In this document: positions 8,989-15,643 of the stretch, piece by piece
How the letters are laid out: every line of letters starts with the position of its first letter
Position numbering within the stretch: position 1 is the first letter of the stretch
Assembly: GCA_020636255.1 (NCBI GenBank)
Contig: JACJYE010000017.1
Coordinates: 27,266 to 91,265 of the forward strand
Source: Lewinellaceae bacterium
GTDB lineage: Bacteria > Bacteroidota > Bacteroidia > Chitinophagales > Saprospiraceae
Direction of reading: 5' to 3'
DNA length: 64,000 bases
The notes under the pieces: generated by a model
The model's input: only the letters and a program-made list of their open reading frames with translations
Told to the model about the DNA's origin: nothing
The model's database searches: none
Translations under genes and position numbers: made by a program

Positions 8989-9029
8989 AAGAGGGCACGC
9001 ATGAAGTGAGGGATGTTAAGCGCATGTTA

Positions 9030-9064
9030 GGAGGCCGGCCTTCAAGCTATCAAATCCGGCCTCC
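9030..9064. repeat. Internally deleted relative of the 50.6-kb MITE-like element
   Basis: GGAGGCCGG (9030-9038) pairs with CCGGCCTCC (9056-9064). The left part matches the left end of the element at 50591 (3 differences in 20 bp) and the right part, CTATCAAATCCGGCCTCC, matches its right end exactly, as if the middle were deleted. Confidence 0.6.
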
Positions 9065-9070
9065 TCGCAT

Positions 9071-9127
9071 AAAAAGGCAGCGGAACCTTTTCAGGCATGA
9101 CACAATCAAGGGAAAGGGTTCCGCTGC
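9071..9127 (-). terminator. Rho-independent terminator of the transhydrogenase operon
   Basis: An 11-bp perfect stem (9117-9127 with 9077-9087, GCAGCGGAACC) starts just after the pntB stop at 9134 and is followed on the minus strand by five T (9075-9071). Confidence 0.8.
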
Positions 9128-9133
9128 AACGGA

Positions 9134-10540
9134 TCAGAGGTTCTTGATCTCGCTTACCAGTTTGGAGAGGGTATCCTTAGCGTCTCCGAAGAGCATGCGG
9201 GTGCGTTCGTGGAAGAAAAGCGGGTTTTCGATGCCCGCATAACCGGAGCGCATGCTTCGCTTGAGCACGATGACGTTTTTGGCGTCCCATACCCGCAGCA
9301 CGGGCATGCCGTAGATGGGGCTGCCCGGGTCGTCGAGCGCAGAGGGGTTGACCACGTCGTTGGCGCCTACGATCACGGCGATATCCGTATTTTTCAGGGC
9401 GTCGTTGGCGTCTTCCAGGTCCAGCAGTTTGGGGTAGGGGACGTCAGCTTCGGCCAGCAGCACGTTCATGTGGCCAGGCATACGGCCGGCGACGGGGTGG
9501 ATGGCGTATTTCACGTCTACTCCATTCGATTCCAGCAGGTCGTCGATCTCCTTACACACCTTCTGTGCCTGTGCTACGGCCAGGCCGTAACCCGGGACGA
9601 TGACCACCGAACCGGAATAGTAGAGCTGAATAGCTGCGTCGTTGAGGGACACTTCCTTTACTACCAGGTCGCCCGTTCCTTTTTTGGCAGTGCTGGTTCC
9701 GCCGCCGCCGAAGCCGCCGATGAGCACGTTCAGCAGCGAGCGGTTCATGGCGTTGCACATCAGCACGGTCAGAATGGTGCCGGAAGCACCGACGAGGATG
9801 CCGCCGACCAGCATGAAGTTGTTGCCGTAAATGAGGCCGGCAGAAGCTGCGGAAAGCCCCGAAAAGGAGTTAAGCAGGGAAATGACCACCGGCATATCGG
9901 CCCCGCCGATGGGCACCACAAAGGAGACGCCGTAAACGAGCGACAGCAGCATGAAGATAGCGGCCAGCCCGATGCCTGCATCAACGTCCTGGATGTAGAC
10001 GTAGATGCCCAGGGCCAGAATAACGGCCAGCAGCACCATATTAAAAATGGAGTGTTTGGGCAGGACCAGCGCGTTATCGCGAATCCATTCTTCCAGTTTG
10101 AACCAGGCAAGGATGCTACCGGTAAAGGCGATGCCCCCGATGAACAAGGCCGATAAGGAGATGGCGATCTGCCCGCCGGTCATAGCGGTAGTGCCGCTGT
10201 AGAAGTGCCGCAGCTCCACCATGCCGATCAGCACGGCACAGGCGCCGCCCAGGCCGTTGAAGATGGACACCATTTGCGGCATGGCGGTCATTTTTACCCT
10301 TATGGCCATGATATAGCCGACGACGGCGCCGACGGCCAGGCCGCCGATGACCCACAGGTAGTTGTTGTCGCCTTTGTCCAGCGGCGCGAATAAGATAGAG
10401 ATGATCGCTACGGCCATACCTATACTGGCGATGGCGTTGCCGCGCCGTGCGCTATCGGGCGAGCTGAGTAGCTTAAGGCCCCACACGAAGCCTATGGAGC
10501 CGATCAGGAAGCCTATGTCGGTCAGGAACTTAATATCCAT
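9134..10540 (-). CDS. pntB: NAD(P) transhydrogenase subunit beta
   Basis: The 468-residue beta subunit of the proton-translocating transhydrogenase. It uses the proton gradient to move hydride from NADH to NADP+. Residues of about 1-260 form the membrane part with eight or more hydrophobic helices (GLKLLSSP, GFVWGLKLL, VIGGLAVGAVVGYIMA). Residues of about 285-468 form the NADP(H)-binding domain III: VIVPGYGLAVAQAQ, KYAIHPVAGRMPGHMNVLLAEA, IVIGANDVVNPSA type motif and GYAGIENPLFF. The length is normal. It is the last gene of a three-gene operon, 3 bp after the second alpha fragment. Confidence 0.96.
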   Translation of the reverse strand: MDIKFLTDIGFLIGSIGFVWGLKLLSSPDSARRGNAIASIGMAVAIISILFAPLDKGDNNYLWVIGGLAVGAVVGYIMAIRVKMTAMPQMVSIFNGLGGACAVLIGMVELRHFYSGTTAMTGGQIAISLSALFIGGIAFTGSILAWFKLEEWIRDNALVLPKHSIFNMVLLAVILALGIYVYIQDVDAGIGLAAIFMLLSLVYGVSFVVPIGGADMPVVISLLNSFSGLSAASAGLIYGNNFMLVGGILVGASGTILTVLMCNAMNRSLLNVLIGGFGGGGTSTAKKGTGDLVVKEVSLNDAAIQLYYSGSVVIVPGYGLAVAQAQKVCKEIDDLLESNGVDVKYAIHPVAGRMPGHMNVLLAEADVPYPKLLDLEDANDALKNTDIAVIVGANDVVNPSALDDPGSPIYGMPVLRVWDAKNVIVLKRSMRSGYAGIENPLFFHERTRMLFGDAKDTLSKLVSEIKNL

Positions 10541-10543
10541 GGT

Positions 10544-10882
10544 TTATTTCTTCTTTTTCTTCTTGAACATTTCCAGCATGCGATCCGTCACGGCGAAGCC
10601 GCCGGTGGCGTTGATCATGCCCATAATGATGCCAAAGAGGCCCAGGCCCAGGGAGAAATAATCCCCGGATTCGGCCTGCCGCACCAGCAGGATGCCGCCG
10701 ATCACGACCACGCCGCTGATGGCGTTGGCGCCCGACATCAATGGCGTGTGCAGGACGGTCGGCACCTTGGAAATGACTTCGAAGCCGAGAATGATGGTGA
10801 AAACCAGCAGGTAGATGAGGAGTTGGTACTCCTCGAAAAACTGAATGAAACCATCCATACCGCTTGTTATTTTTGTTTGCAT
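10544..10882 (-). CDS. NAD(P) transhydrogenase subunit alpha part 2 (membrane segment)
   Basis: A 112-residue protein that equals the membrane domain at the C-terminus of the one-piece PntA. It has three hydrophobic helices (LLIYLLVFTIILGFEVI, ISGVVVIGGILLV, LGLGLFGIIMGMINATGGFAVTDRML) and the conserved VPTVLHTPLMSGANAISG. The split arrangement alpha1-alpha2-beta is common in many bacteria and is not a frameshift, since both parts have their own starts. The Lys-rich tail ends the protein. Confidence 0.93.
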   Translation of the reverse strand: MQTKITSGMDGFIQFFEEYQLLIYLLVFTIILGFEVISKVPTVLHTPLMSGANAISGVVVIGGILLVRQAESGDYFSLGLGLFGIIMGMINATGGFAVTDRMLEMFKKKKKK

Positions 10883-10908
10883 AAAATCTGTCCTACAGGG
10901 GCAGCTTA

Positions 10909-12006
10909 TTACCCCTGCCCTTCGGCAGGAGCTTCTTCCGTGAAGAAGGCGCCCCGTATGATCTCGTTGCCCATATCGACGTTGAGCTGGCCGTCCTTGA
11001 TGAACGTCTTCAGGAAGTTGAGCACGTTGTTGGAATACAGCACGCTGGCGTCCTGCGGCATCAGCCCGGCCAGGTTGGAGTTGCCGACGATGATGATGCC
11101 GTTGTGTTCGACGACCTTGTTATCCTGCGTCAGTTCGCAGTTGCCGCCGGTAGAGGCTGCCAGGTCGATGATAACGGAGCCGCGCCGCATCTGTTCAACC
11201 GTTTCTTTGGGCAGCAGGAGGGGGGCTTTACGGCCGCGCACCTGAGCTGTGGTGATGATCACATCCGATTTTGCCGCCCTTGCCTGCACTTCAGCGCGCT
11301 GCCGCTGCAGGAACTCTTCGCTTTGCTCGACAGCGTAACCGCCGGCGCCGGAATCGTCGCGGGCGCCCTCCACCATCACGAATTTGGCGCCAAGGCTTTC
11401 CACCTCTTCTTTGGCGGCCAGGCGCGTATCGGAGGCTTCCACCATAGCGCCGAGGCGGCGCGCCGTAGCGATGGCCTGCAGGCCTGCCACGCCGGCGCCC
11501 AGTACCAGCACTTTGGCCGGGCGGAGGCTACCGGCAGCCGTGATCATCATAGGAAAGTAGCGGGGGAGGTGGCGGGCAGCTTCCAGCACGGCCTTGTAGC
11601 CGGCTATAGAGGCCATCGACGACAGTACGTCCATCGCCTGTGCCAGCGTCGTGCGCGGGATCATATCCATGCTCACGCCGCGAAGCTCCATTTTGCGTAG
11701 CTTATCCGTTACCTCTTTGTCGAAAAAGGGCCGGAATTCCGAGATGACGATAGCGCCCTTTTTGAGCTGCTTGAGTTCTTCATCTGGAAGCGGGTTGATG
11801 CTGAGCAGGATGTCAGCCTGCTGGAGTACCTCCTGGCGGCTGGTTACCGTGGCTACCGATGCGTAGTCCTCATCGGTATAATAAGCTGAAGCACCGGCGC
11901 CCTGCTCAATGAGGATATCAAGGCCTAAGGCCTTTACTTTCCCGGCAACCTCGGGAACGAGCGCAACGCGCGTATCATCGCGCTCCCTTGGGATGGCAAA
12001 CTTCAT
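10909..12006 (-). CDS. pntA: NAD(P) transhydrogenase subunit alpha part 1 (NAD-binding)
   Basis: A 365-residue soluble domain I of the transhydrogenase, related to alanine dehydrogenase. MKFAIPRERDDTRVALVPE at the N-terminus, the Rossmann loop KVLVLGAGVAGLQAIATARRLGA at about 170 and the mobile loop VEGARDDSGAGGYA (the canonical RQD loop here reads RDD) are visible. It binds NAD(H) and passes hydride to the NADP(H) domain of PntB. It is the first gene of the operon and has a well-formed Bacteroidota-type promoter 37-67 bp upstream. The Gln-to-Asp change in the RQD loop is worth noting, as that Gln contacts the nicotinamide in studied enzymes. Confidence 0.94.
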   Translation of the reverse strand: MKFAIPRERDDTRVALVPEVAGKVKALGLDILIEQGAGASAYYTDEDYASVATVTSRQEVLQQADILLSINPLPDEELKQLKKGAIVISEFRPFFDKEVTDKLRKMELRGVSMDMIPRTTLAQAMDVLSSMASIAGYKAVLEAARHLPRYFPMMITAAGSLRPAKVLVLGAGVAGLQAIATARRLGAMVEASDTRLAAKEEVESLGAKFVMVEGARDDSGAGGYAVEQSEEFLQRQRAEVQARAAKSDVIITTAQVRGRKAPLLLPKETVEQMRRGSVIIDLAASTGGNCELTQDNKVVEHNGIIIVGNSNLAGLMPQDASVLYSNNVLNFLKTFIKDGQLNVDMGNEIIRGAFFTEEAPAEGQG

Positions 12007-12042
12007 AGTATTGAATCGCTAACGGTTGTTAAATTCAGAGGC

Positions 12043-12073
12043 CTAAGGTAATATTTGTTTACATATTTCCAAA
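12043..12073 (-). promoter_or_regulatory. Candidate promoter of the transhydrogenase operon
   Basis: On the minus strand TTTG (12073-12070) is followed after 19 bp by TACCTTAG (12050-12043), close to the Bacteroidota primary sigma consensus TTTG-N19-TAnnTTTG with one mismatch. It lies 37 bp before the pntA start. Confidence 0.5.
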
Positions 12074-12107
12074 AAAAGAGCCCTAAAGAACAAGCGTGTT
12101 CCGGGCT
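12071..12107 (-). terminator. Terminator behind the mqn-msrA operon
   Basis: On the minus strand a hairpin with AGCCC/GGGCT outer stem (12107-12103 with 12083-12079) and GAACA/TGTTC inner stem (12101-12097 with 12092-12088) is followed by a run of seven T (12077-12071). It lies 34 bp after the msrA stop and touches the pntA promoter. Confidence 0.7.
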
Positions 12108-12140
12108 GCTTTCAGAGCGGCTGCCGGCAGTGCGCCAGGG

Positions 12141-12800
12141 TCAGTCTTTGAGCTTATCTTTGAAGGCCTTTCTGAATTTCTCCACCTTGGGCGTAATAAC
12201 GAAAGTGCAGTAGGGATTGCGCACCCCGACCTTGTTGTAATAGTCCTGGTGGTAGTCTTCCGCCACCCAGAATCCGGTGAACGGGCTGATCTCGGTGACG
12301 ATCCTTTTTTTCCAGAGTTGTGGCGCCACTTCCGCTTTCGACCGCTCAGCGATGGCCTTCTGTTCGTCGTTGTGGTAAAAAATAACCGAGCGGTACTGGC
12401 GCCCTACATCATTGCCCTGCCGGTTTTTGGTGGTAGGGTCGTGGGTGGCCCAGAATATCTCCAGTATCTCTTCATAAGCGATCACTTTGGGGTCGAAGGT
12501 GGCTTGCACGACTTCGGCATGATCGGTGCGCCCCCTGCATACGGTTTCGTAATCGGCTGTTTCCGCTGTGCCTCCGGAATAACCCGATACGACATTAACG
12601 ACACCCCTGACGTCCTGGTAGATGGCTTCCACACACCAGAAACACCCGCCACCCAGGGTGGCGGTATCGAGCTTTGTATCGGCATGTTCTTCTACGCCAG
12701 GTATAGCAGTTTTAGCGGTTTTAGTTTGAACGCCCTGTGCCCGGCCTGCAGATGAGGCGAGGGCCAGGGTGAGCAGTAGGGTAAAGGCATGATGTAACAT
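12141..12800 (-). CDS. msrA: Peptide-methionine (S)-S-oxide reductase, exported
   Basis: A 219-residue MsrA that reduces the S epimer of methionine sulfoxide in proteins. The catalytic Cys53 lies in GGCFWCVEAIYQDVRGV; GYSGG, YETVCRGRTDHAEVVQ and FWATHDPTT follow, as in the family. An N-terminal hydrophobic signal (residues 1-22, ASSAGRAQG) points to the periplasm or to envelope export. It follows mqnA by 21 bp and probably belongs to the mqnE-phosphatase-mqnA transcript. There is no fused MsrB domain. Recycling thiols in the C-terminal region are not evident, as in some short MsrA proteins. Confidence 0.94.
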   Translation of the reverse strand: MLHHAFTLLLTLALASSAGRAQGVQTKTAKTAIPGVEEHADTKLDTATLGGGCFWCVEAIYQDVRGVVNVVSGYSGGTAETADYETVCRGRTDHAEVVQATFDPKVIAYEEILEIFWATHDPTTKNRQGNDVGRQYRSVIFYHNDEQKAIAERSKAEVAPQLWKKRIVTEISPFTGFWVAEDYHQDYYNKVGVRNPYCTFVITPKVEKFRKAFKDKLKD

Positions 12801-12821
12801 GATACTTGGCCTGTTTATGTT

Positions 12822-13586
12822 TTATAACAACCCTACCGGAGCTTTTGCGCTGATGGCGGCCAGAAAGCGGGCCAGCGCTTTGCGTTTGGGGGCGTCGAGC
12901 TGGTAGCTGATATAACGGGTGTAATATTCGCGGAGGTCGAAGTCGGGGTGGGGGGATGGCAGGATGTACATAAGTTGCGGGATCTGGCCAATGCCGCGCT
13001 CCATGGCGTGGTTCAATGCCGCAACGAATGCGGGGTCAAGGGGGCGGTTGCTCACCCATGCGGCGAAGACGAAGGGCAGGCCGGTATAGGCCATCCAGGC
13101 TTCACCGAGGTCATAAACGTAAGGAAAGCGGCTGTCGAGCCCTATGGTGCGGTCTCCGATGACGAGGCCTGCTGTGGCGCCGCCGATCTGGCTGATATAG
13201 CCGTCCTGTGCGGGGAGCAGCAGGGGGCTGAGCTTCCAGTAGTTGCGCAGCAGCAGTTTTACCAGCTCAACGGAGGTCCGGGAGTGGTGGTCGAGATAAA
13301 TGGCATCTACTTCATTCAGGGGGCGCTCGCTGAAGAGCGCTACAGTCTTGACGGCTCCAACCGTACCGATGCAGAAATCGGAGATGATATGCGGCGTCTC
13401 CAGCTCGGGGATGACGGCTACCGGTACGAGGCCCAGGTCGGCGTCGCCGCTGCTGAGCCGCCGGGCACAGTCCGAAGGGATCTCCAGCTTCAGGTCGATC
13501 TCGGCAGCTATAGGGCTTTGTAAGATACCATACAATAAAGGCTTGGTATTCAGGTAACTAACGGCGGTTACTTTAAGTTTTCTCAC
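12822..13586 (-). CDS. mqnA: Chorismate dehydratase of the futalosine menaquinone pathway
   Basis: A 254-residue MqnA/MqnD-family protein. MqnA dehydrates chorismate to 3-enolpyruvylbenzoate, the first step of the futalosine route to menaquinone. Seen are VTAVSYLNTKPLLYGI at the N-terminus, the DLGLVPVAVIPEL segment, IYLDHHSRTSVELVKLLL and GLVIGDRTIG, a typical order. I choose the GTG at 13586 because the family begins with K(V/I)xAVSYLNTxP; an ATG-started frame to 13802 would overlap the preceding gene and adds residues without family character. Its partner mqnE lies two genes upstream, which supports MqnA over MqnD. Confidence 0.9.
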   Translation of the reverse strand: MRKLKVTAVSYLNTKPLLYGILQSPIAAEIDLKLEIPSDCARRLSSGDADLGLVPVAVIPELETPHIISDFCIGTVGAVKTVALFSERPLNEVDAIYLDHHSRTSVELVKLLLRNYWKLSPLLLPAQDGYISQIGGATAGLVIGDRTIGLDSRFPYVYDLGEAWMAYTGLPFVFAAWVSNRPLDPAFVAALNHAMERGIGQIPQLMYILPSPHPDFDLREYYTRYISYQLDAPKRKALARFLAAISAKAPVGLL

Positions 13587-13656
13587 CTCTTGAGTTTTCT
13601 GGTTAAGGACAATCAAAAAACAGGTTCTACGATCTTGCGATGTGGCGCGGCTGTAT

Positions 13657-14289
13657 TCAGGAACCCATTTCCAGGCCGGCAGCTTCCAGATGCCGGATGT
13701 CGTTTTCCCGTTCGAGCAAAAAACGGCCTTTCTGGAAGCGGAACAGGTAAAGGCCGGTATTATGGTGTTTGTATTTGTCCATTTGCTGGATGGGCACGTC
13801 AAGCATCAGGCAGGCGAGACAGCGCATCGCCCGGCCGTGCGAGCACACCAGGATGTGTTTTTCCGTGCGTTGCTTCAGGCGCCCGACAAAGCGGCTCAGG
13901 CGGCTGGATAGCTCTTCGGCATTTTCACCGTCGCCCAGCCGGGCCAGGAAGTTGCCCTGGTTCCACTGTTCGACCGTATGGCGGTATTCTGCGCGCATCT
14001 CGGGAGTGCTGTGCCTGCCTTCGTGGGTGCCCCAGCTGATCTCGTTGATCTCAGGGTACTGCTCCCAGGGCAGGCCCTGCTTTATGAATGAGTGCATTGT
14101 TTCGTGCGTGCGCCGCAGGCTGGAGGTCAGCAGCAGGTCGAAAGGCTCGTGCCGGTAGTGCTCGAAAAAGGCGTTGGCCTGCTGCAAACCGCGTTCGTTG
14201 AGCGATGTATCTACGCCTTGTCCCTGAACGATACCCAGGCGGTTGTATTCCGTTTCTCCGTGCCTGACGATATAGACCAGCTTGTCCAT
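13657..14289 (-). CDS. Histidine phosphatase family protein (phosphoglycerate-mutase-like)
   Basis: A 210-residue branch 1 histidine phosphatase. The phosphohistidine motif VRHGETEYN lies at about residues 8-16, the second Arg in SSLRRTHETM, the acid Glu in EISWGTHEG and the second His in CSHGRAMRCL. Such proteins act on phosphosugars, nucleotides or cofactor precursors, and the substrate is not visible here. The start ATG overlaps the mqnE stop (TAATG) and the gene lies between mqnE and mqnA, so a role linked to menaquinone precursors is possible but unproven; the futalosine steps known need no phosphatase. Confidence 0.88.
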   Translation of the reverse strand: MDKLVYIVRHGETEYNRLGIVQGQGVDTSLNERGLQQANAFFEHYRHEPFDLLLTSSLRRTHETMHSFIKQGLPWEQYPEINEISWGTHEGRHSTPEMRAEYRHTVEQWNQGNFLARLGDGENAEELSSRLSRFVGRLKQRTEKHILVCSHGRAMRCLACLMLDVPIQQMDKYKHHNTGLYLFRFQKGRFLLERENDIRHLEAAGLEMGS

Positions 14290-15491
14290 TAGTTCTTGTT
14301 TACCACCGGCAGGGCCGTATAGCCCTTGAATGCCTGGTCTTCTTCAAATTCGTGATCTGTATAATCCTCTATCACATTGTACAGCGTATCCCGCTCTATG
14401 GCCTGCCTGCCCACCCGCCGGATCAGGTTGACGAGTTCGCGGGTACTCAAGGCAGGGGACTGCTCTTCAGAGCCGGCCATGGAGTATATCTTGGTCGTAT
14501 CATCAATGGTGCCGTCGATATCGTCGACACCGAAGGCCAGGGAAAGCTGGGCGACGTTGCGGCCGATCATAGGCCAGTAGGCCTTTATATGGTCAAAGTT
14601 GTCGAGGTAGATGCGGCTGATGGCGTAGTTGCGCAGGTCTTCGATGACGGTGGCTTCCGGCAGGTGGGACATCTCGTTGTCCTTGTTGCGGAACTTCAGC
14701 GGGATAAAGGTTTGGAAACCGCCGGCCTTGTCCTGCAATTGACGGAGCTGCTCCAGGTGGTGAATGCGGTGGCGGTATTCCTCGATATGCCCGTAGAGCA
14801 TGGTGGCATTGGAGCGCATCCCCAGTTCATGCCAGATCTCGTGGATGCGTAACCACTGCTCGCCTGTGCATTTGCCGCCGGCGATCTTTTCCCGTATCTC
14901 AGGGTGGAATATCTCGGCGCCGCCGCCTGGCATGCTGTCCAGGCCGGCCTCCTTCATCAGGCGCATGCCTTGCTCGTAACTGATCTTTTCCTTTTTGAAG
15001 ATGTAGTGGTATTCGACCGGCGTCAGGGCCTTGATGTGCAATTCCGGCCTGTGGGCCTTAATGCGGCGGAAGAGCTCCGAATAAAAACCGACGTCGTATT
15101 GCGGCAGCACGCCACCCACGATGTGGACTTCCGTTACGGGCTCGCCGTCATACTTCCTGACGATCTCCATAATGTCATCCATGCTGTATTCCCAGCCTTC
15201 TTCCCGCTTTTTGATCAGGCGGGAATAAGAGCAAAAAGAGCAGGTGTAAAGGCAGACGTTGGTAGGCTCGATGTGGAAATTCCGGTTGAAATAGGTGCGC
15301 CCGCCATGTTTTTGCTCCCGTATGAAGTTGGCGAGAGCGCCCAGGTAGGCCAGCTCGCCTTTTTCAAAAAGGTAAAGGCCCTCCGATTCGGTAATGCGCT
15401 GGCCTTCAAATACCTTCTCGGCGGCCTGCCGGAGCGGGGCTTCTAGTGTTTTATCCTGGAGAATGGTTTCGATCTTCCGTGCTGATTGCAT
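14289..15491 (-). CDS. mqnE: Aminofutalosine synthase, radical SAM
   Basis: A 400-residue radical SAM enzyme that joins 3-enolpyruvylbenzoate-derived substrate with S-adenosylmethionine to give aminofutalosine. The cluster ligands are Cys80, Cys84 and Cys87 in NVCLYTCSFCSYSR. Downstream come VHIVGGVLPQ, IKALTPVEYHYI, PGGGAEIFHPEIR, MLYGHIEEYRHRI and PLKFRN, which together mark the MqnE/MqnC/CofH group; the EEWEYS-type line after the cluster and the length fit MqnE best. It is the first gene of the operon. A TACCTTTG -7 like box sits at 15527-15520, with no clear partner box. Confidence 0.92.
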   Translation of the reverse strand: MQSARKIETILQDKTLEAPLRQAAEKVFEGQRITESEGLYLFEKGELAYLGALANFIREQKHGGRTYFNRNFHIEPTNVCLYTCSFCSYSRLIKKREEGWEYSMDDIMEIVRKYDGEPVTEVHIVGGVLPQYDVGFYSELFRRIKAHRPELHIKALTPVEYHYIFKKEKISYEQGMRLMKEAGLDSMPGGGAEIFHPEIREKIAGGKCTGEQWLRIHEIWHELGMRSNATMLYGHIEEYRHRIHHLEQLRQLQDKAGGFQTFIPLKFRNKDNEMSHLPEATVIEDLRNYAISRIYLDNFDHIKAYWPMIGRNVAQLSLAFGVDDIDGTIDDTTKIYSMAGSEEQSPALSTRELVNLIRRVGRQAIERDTLYNVIEDYTDHEFEEDQAFKGYTALPVVNKN

Positions 15492-15643
15492 GTTTCTGGC
15501 TTTTGGTTCGCCTTAGAGCCAAAGGTAAAACAAAGTTTCGGAACTTTCAGTTTTCAATGAAATACAAATTCTTCCTGTTCCCATGCCCTCCCGACTCGGC
15601 CCACCGGGCTTCATCGGGATAAAAAACTTATGCACTATGCCCC

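Noticed and set aside
10544..12006. Split pntA as a frameshift
   Set aside because: The two-part alpha subunit is a normal arrangement, each part has its own start and complete domain borders.
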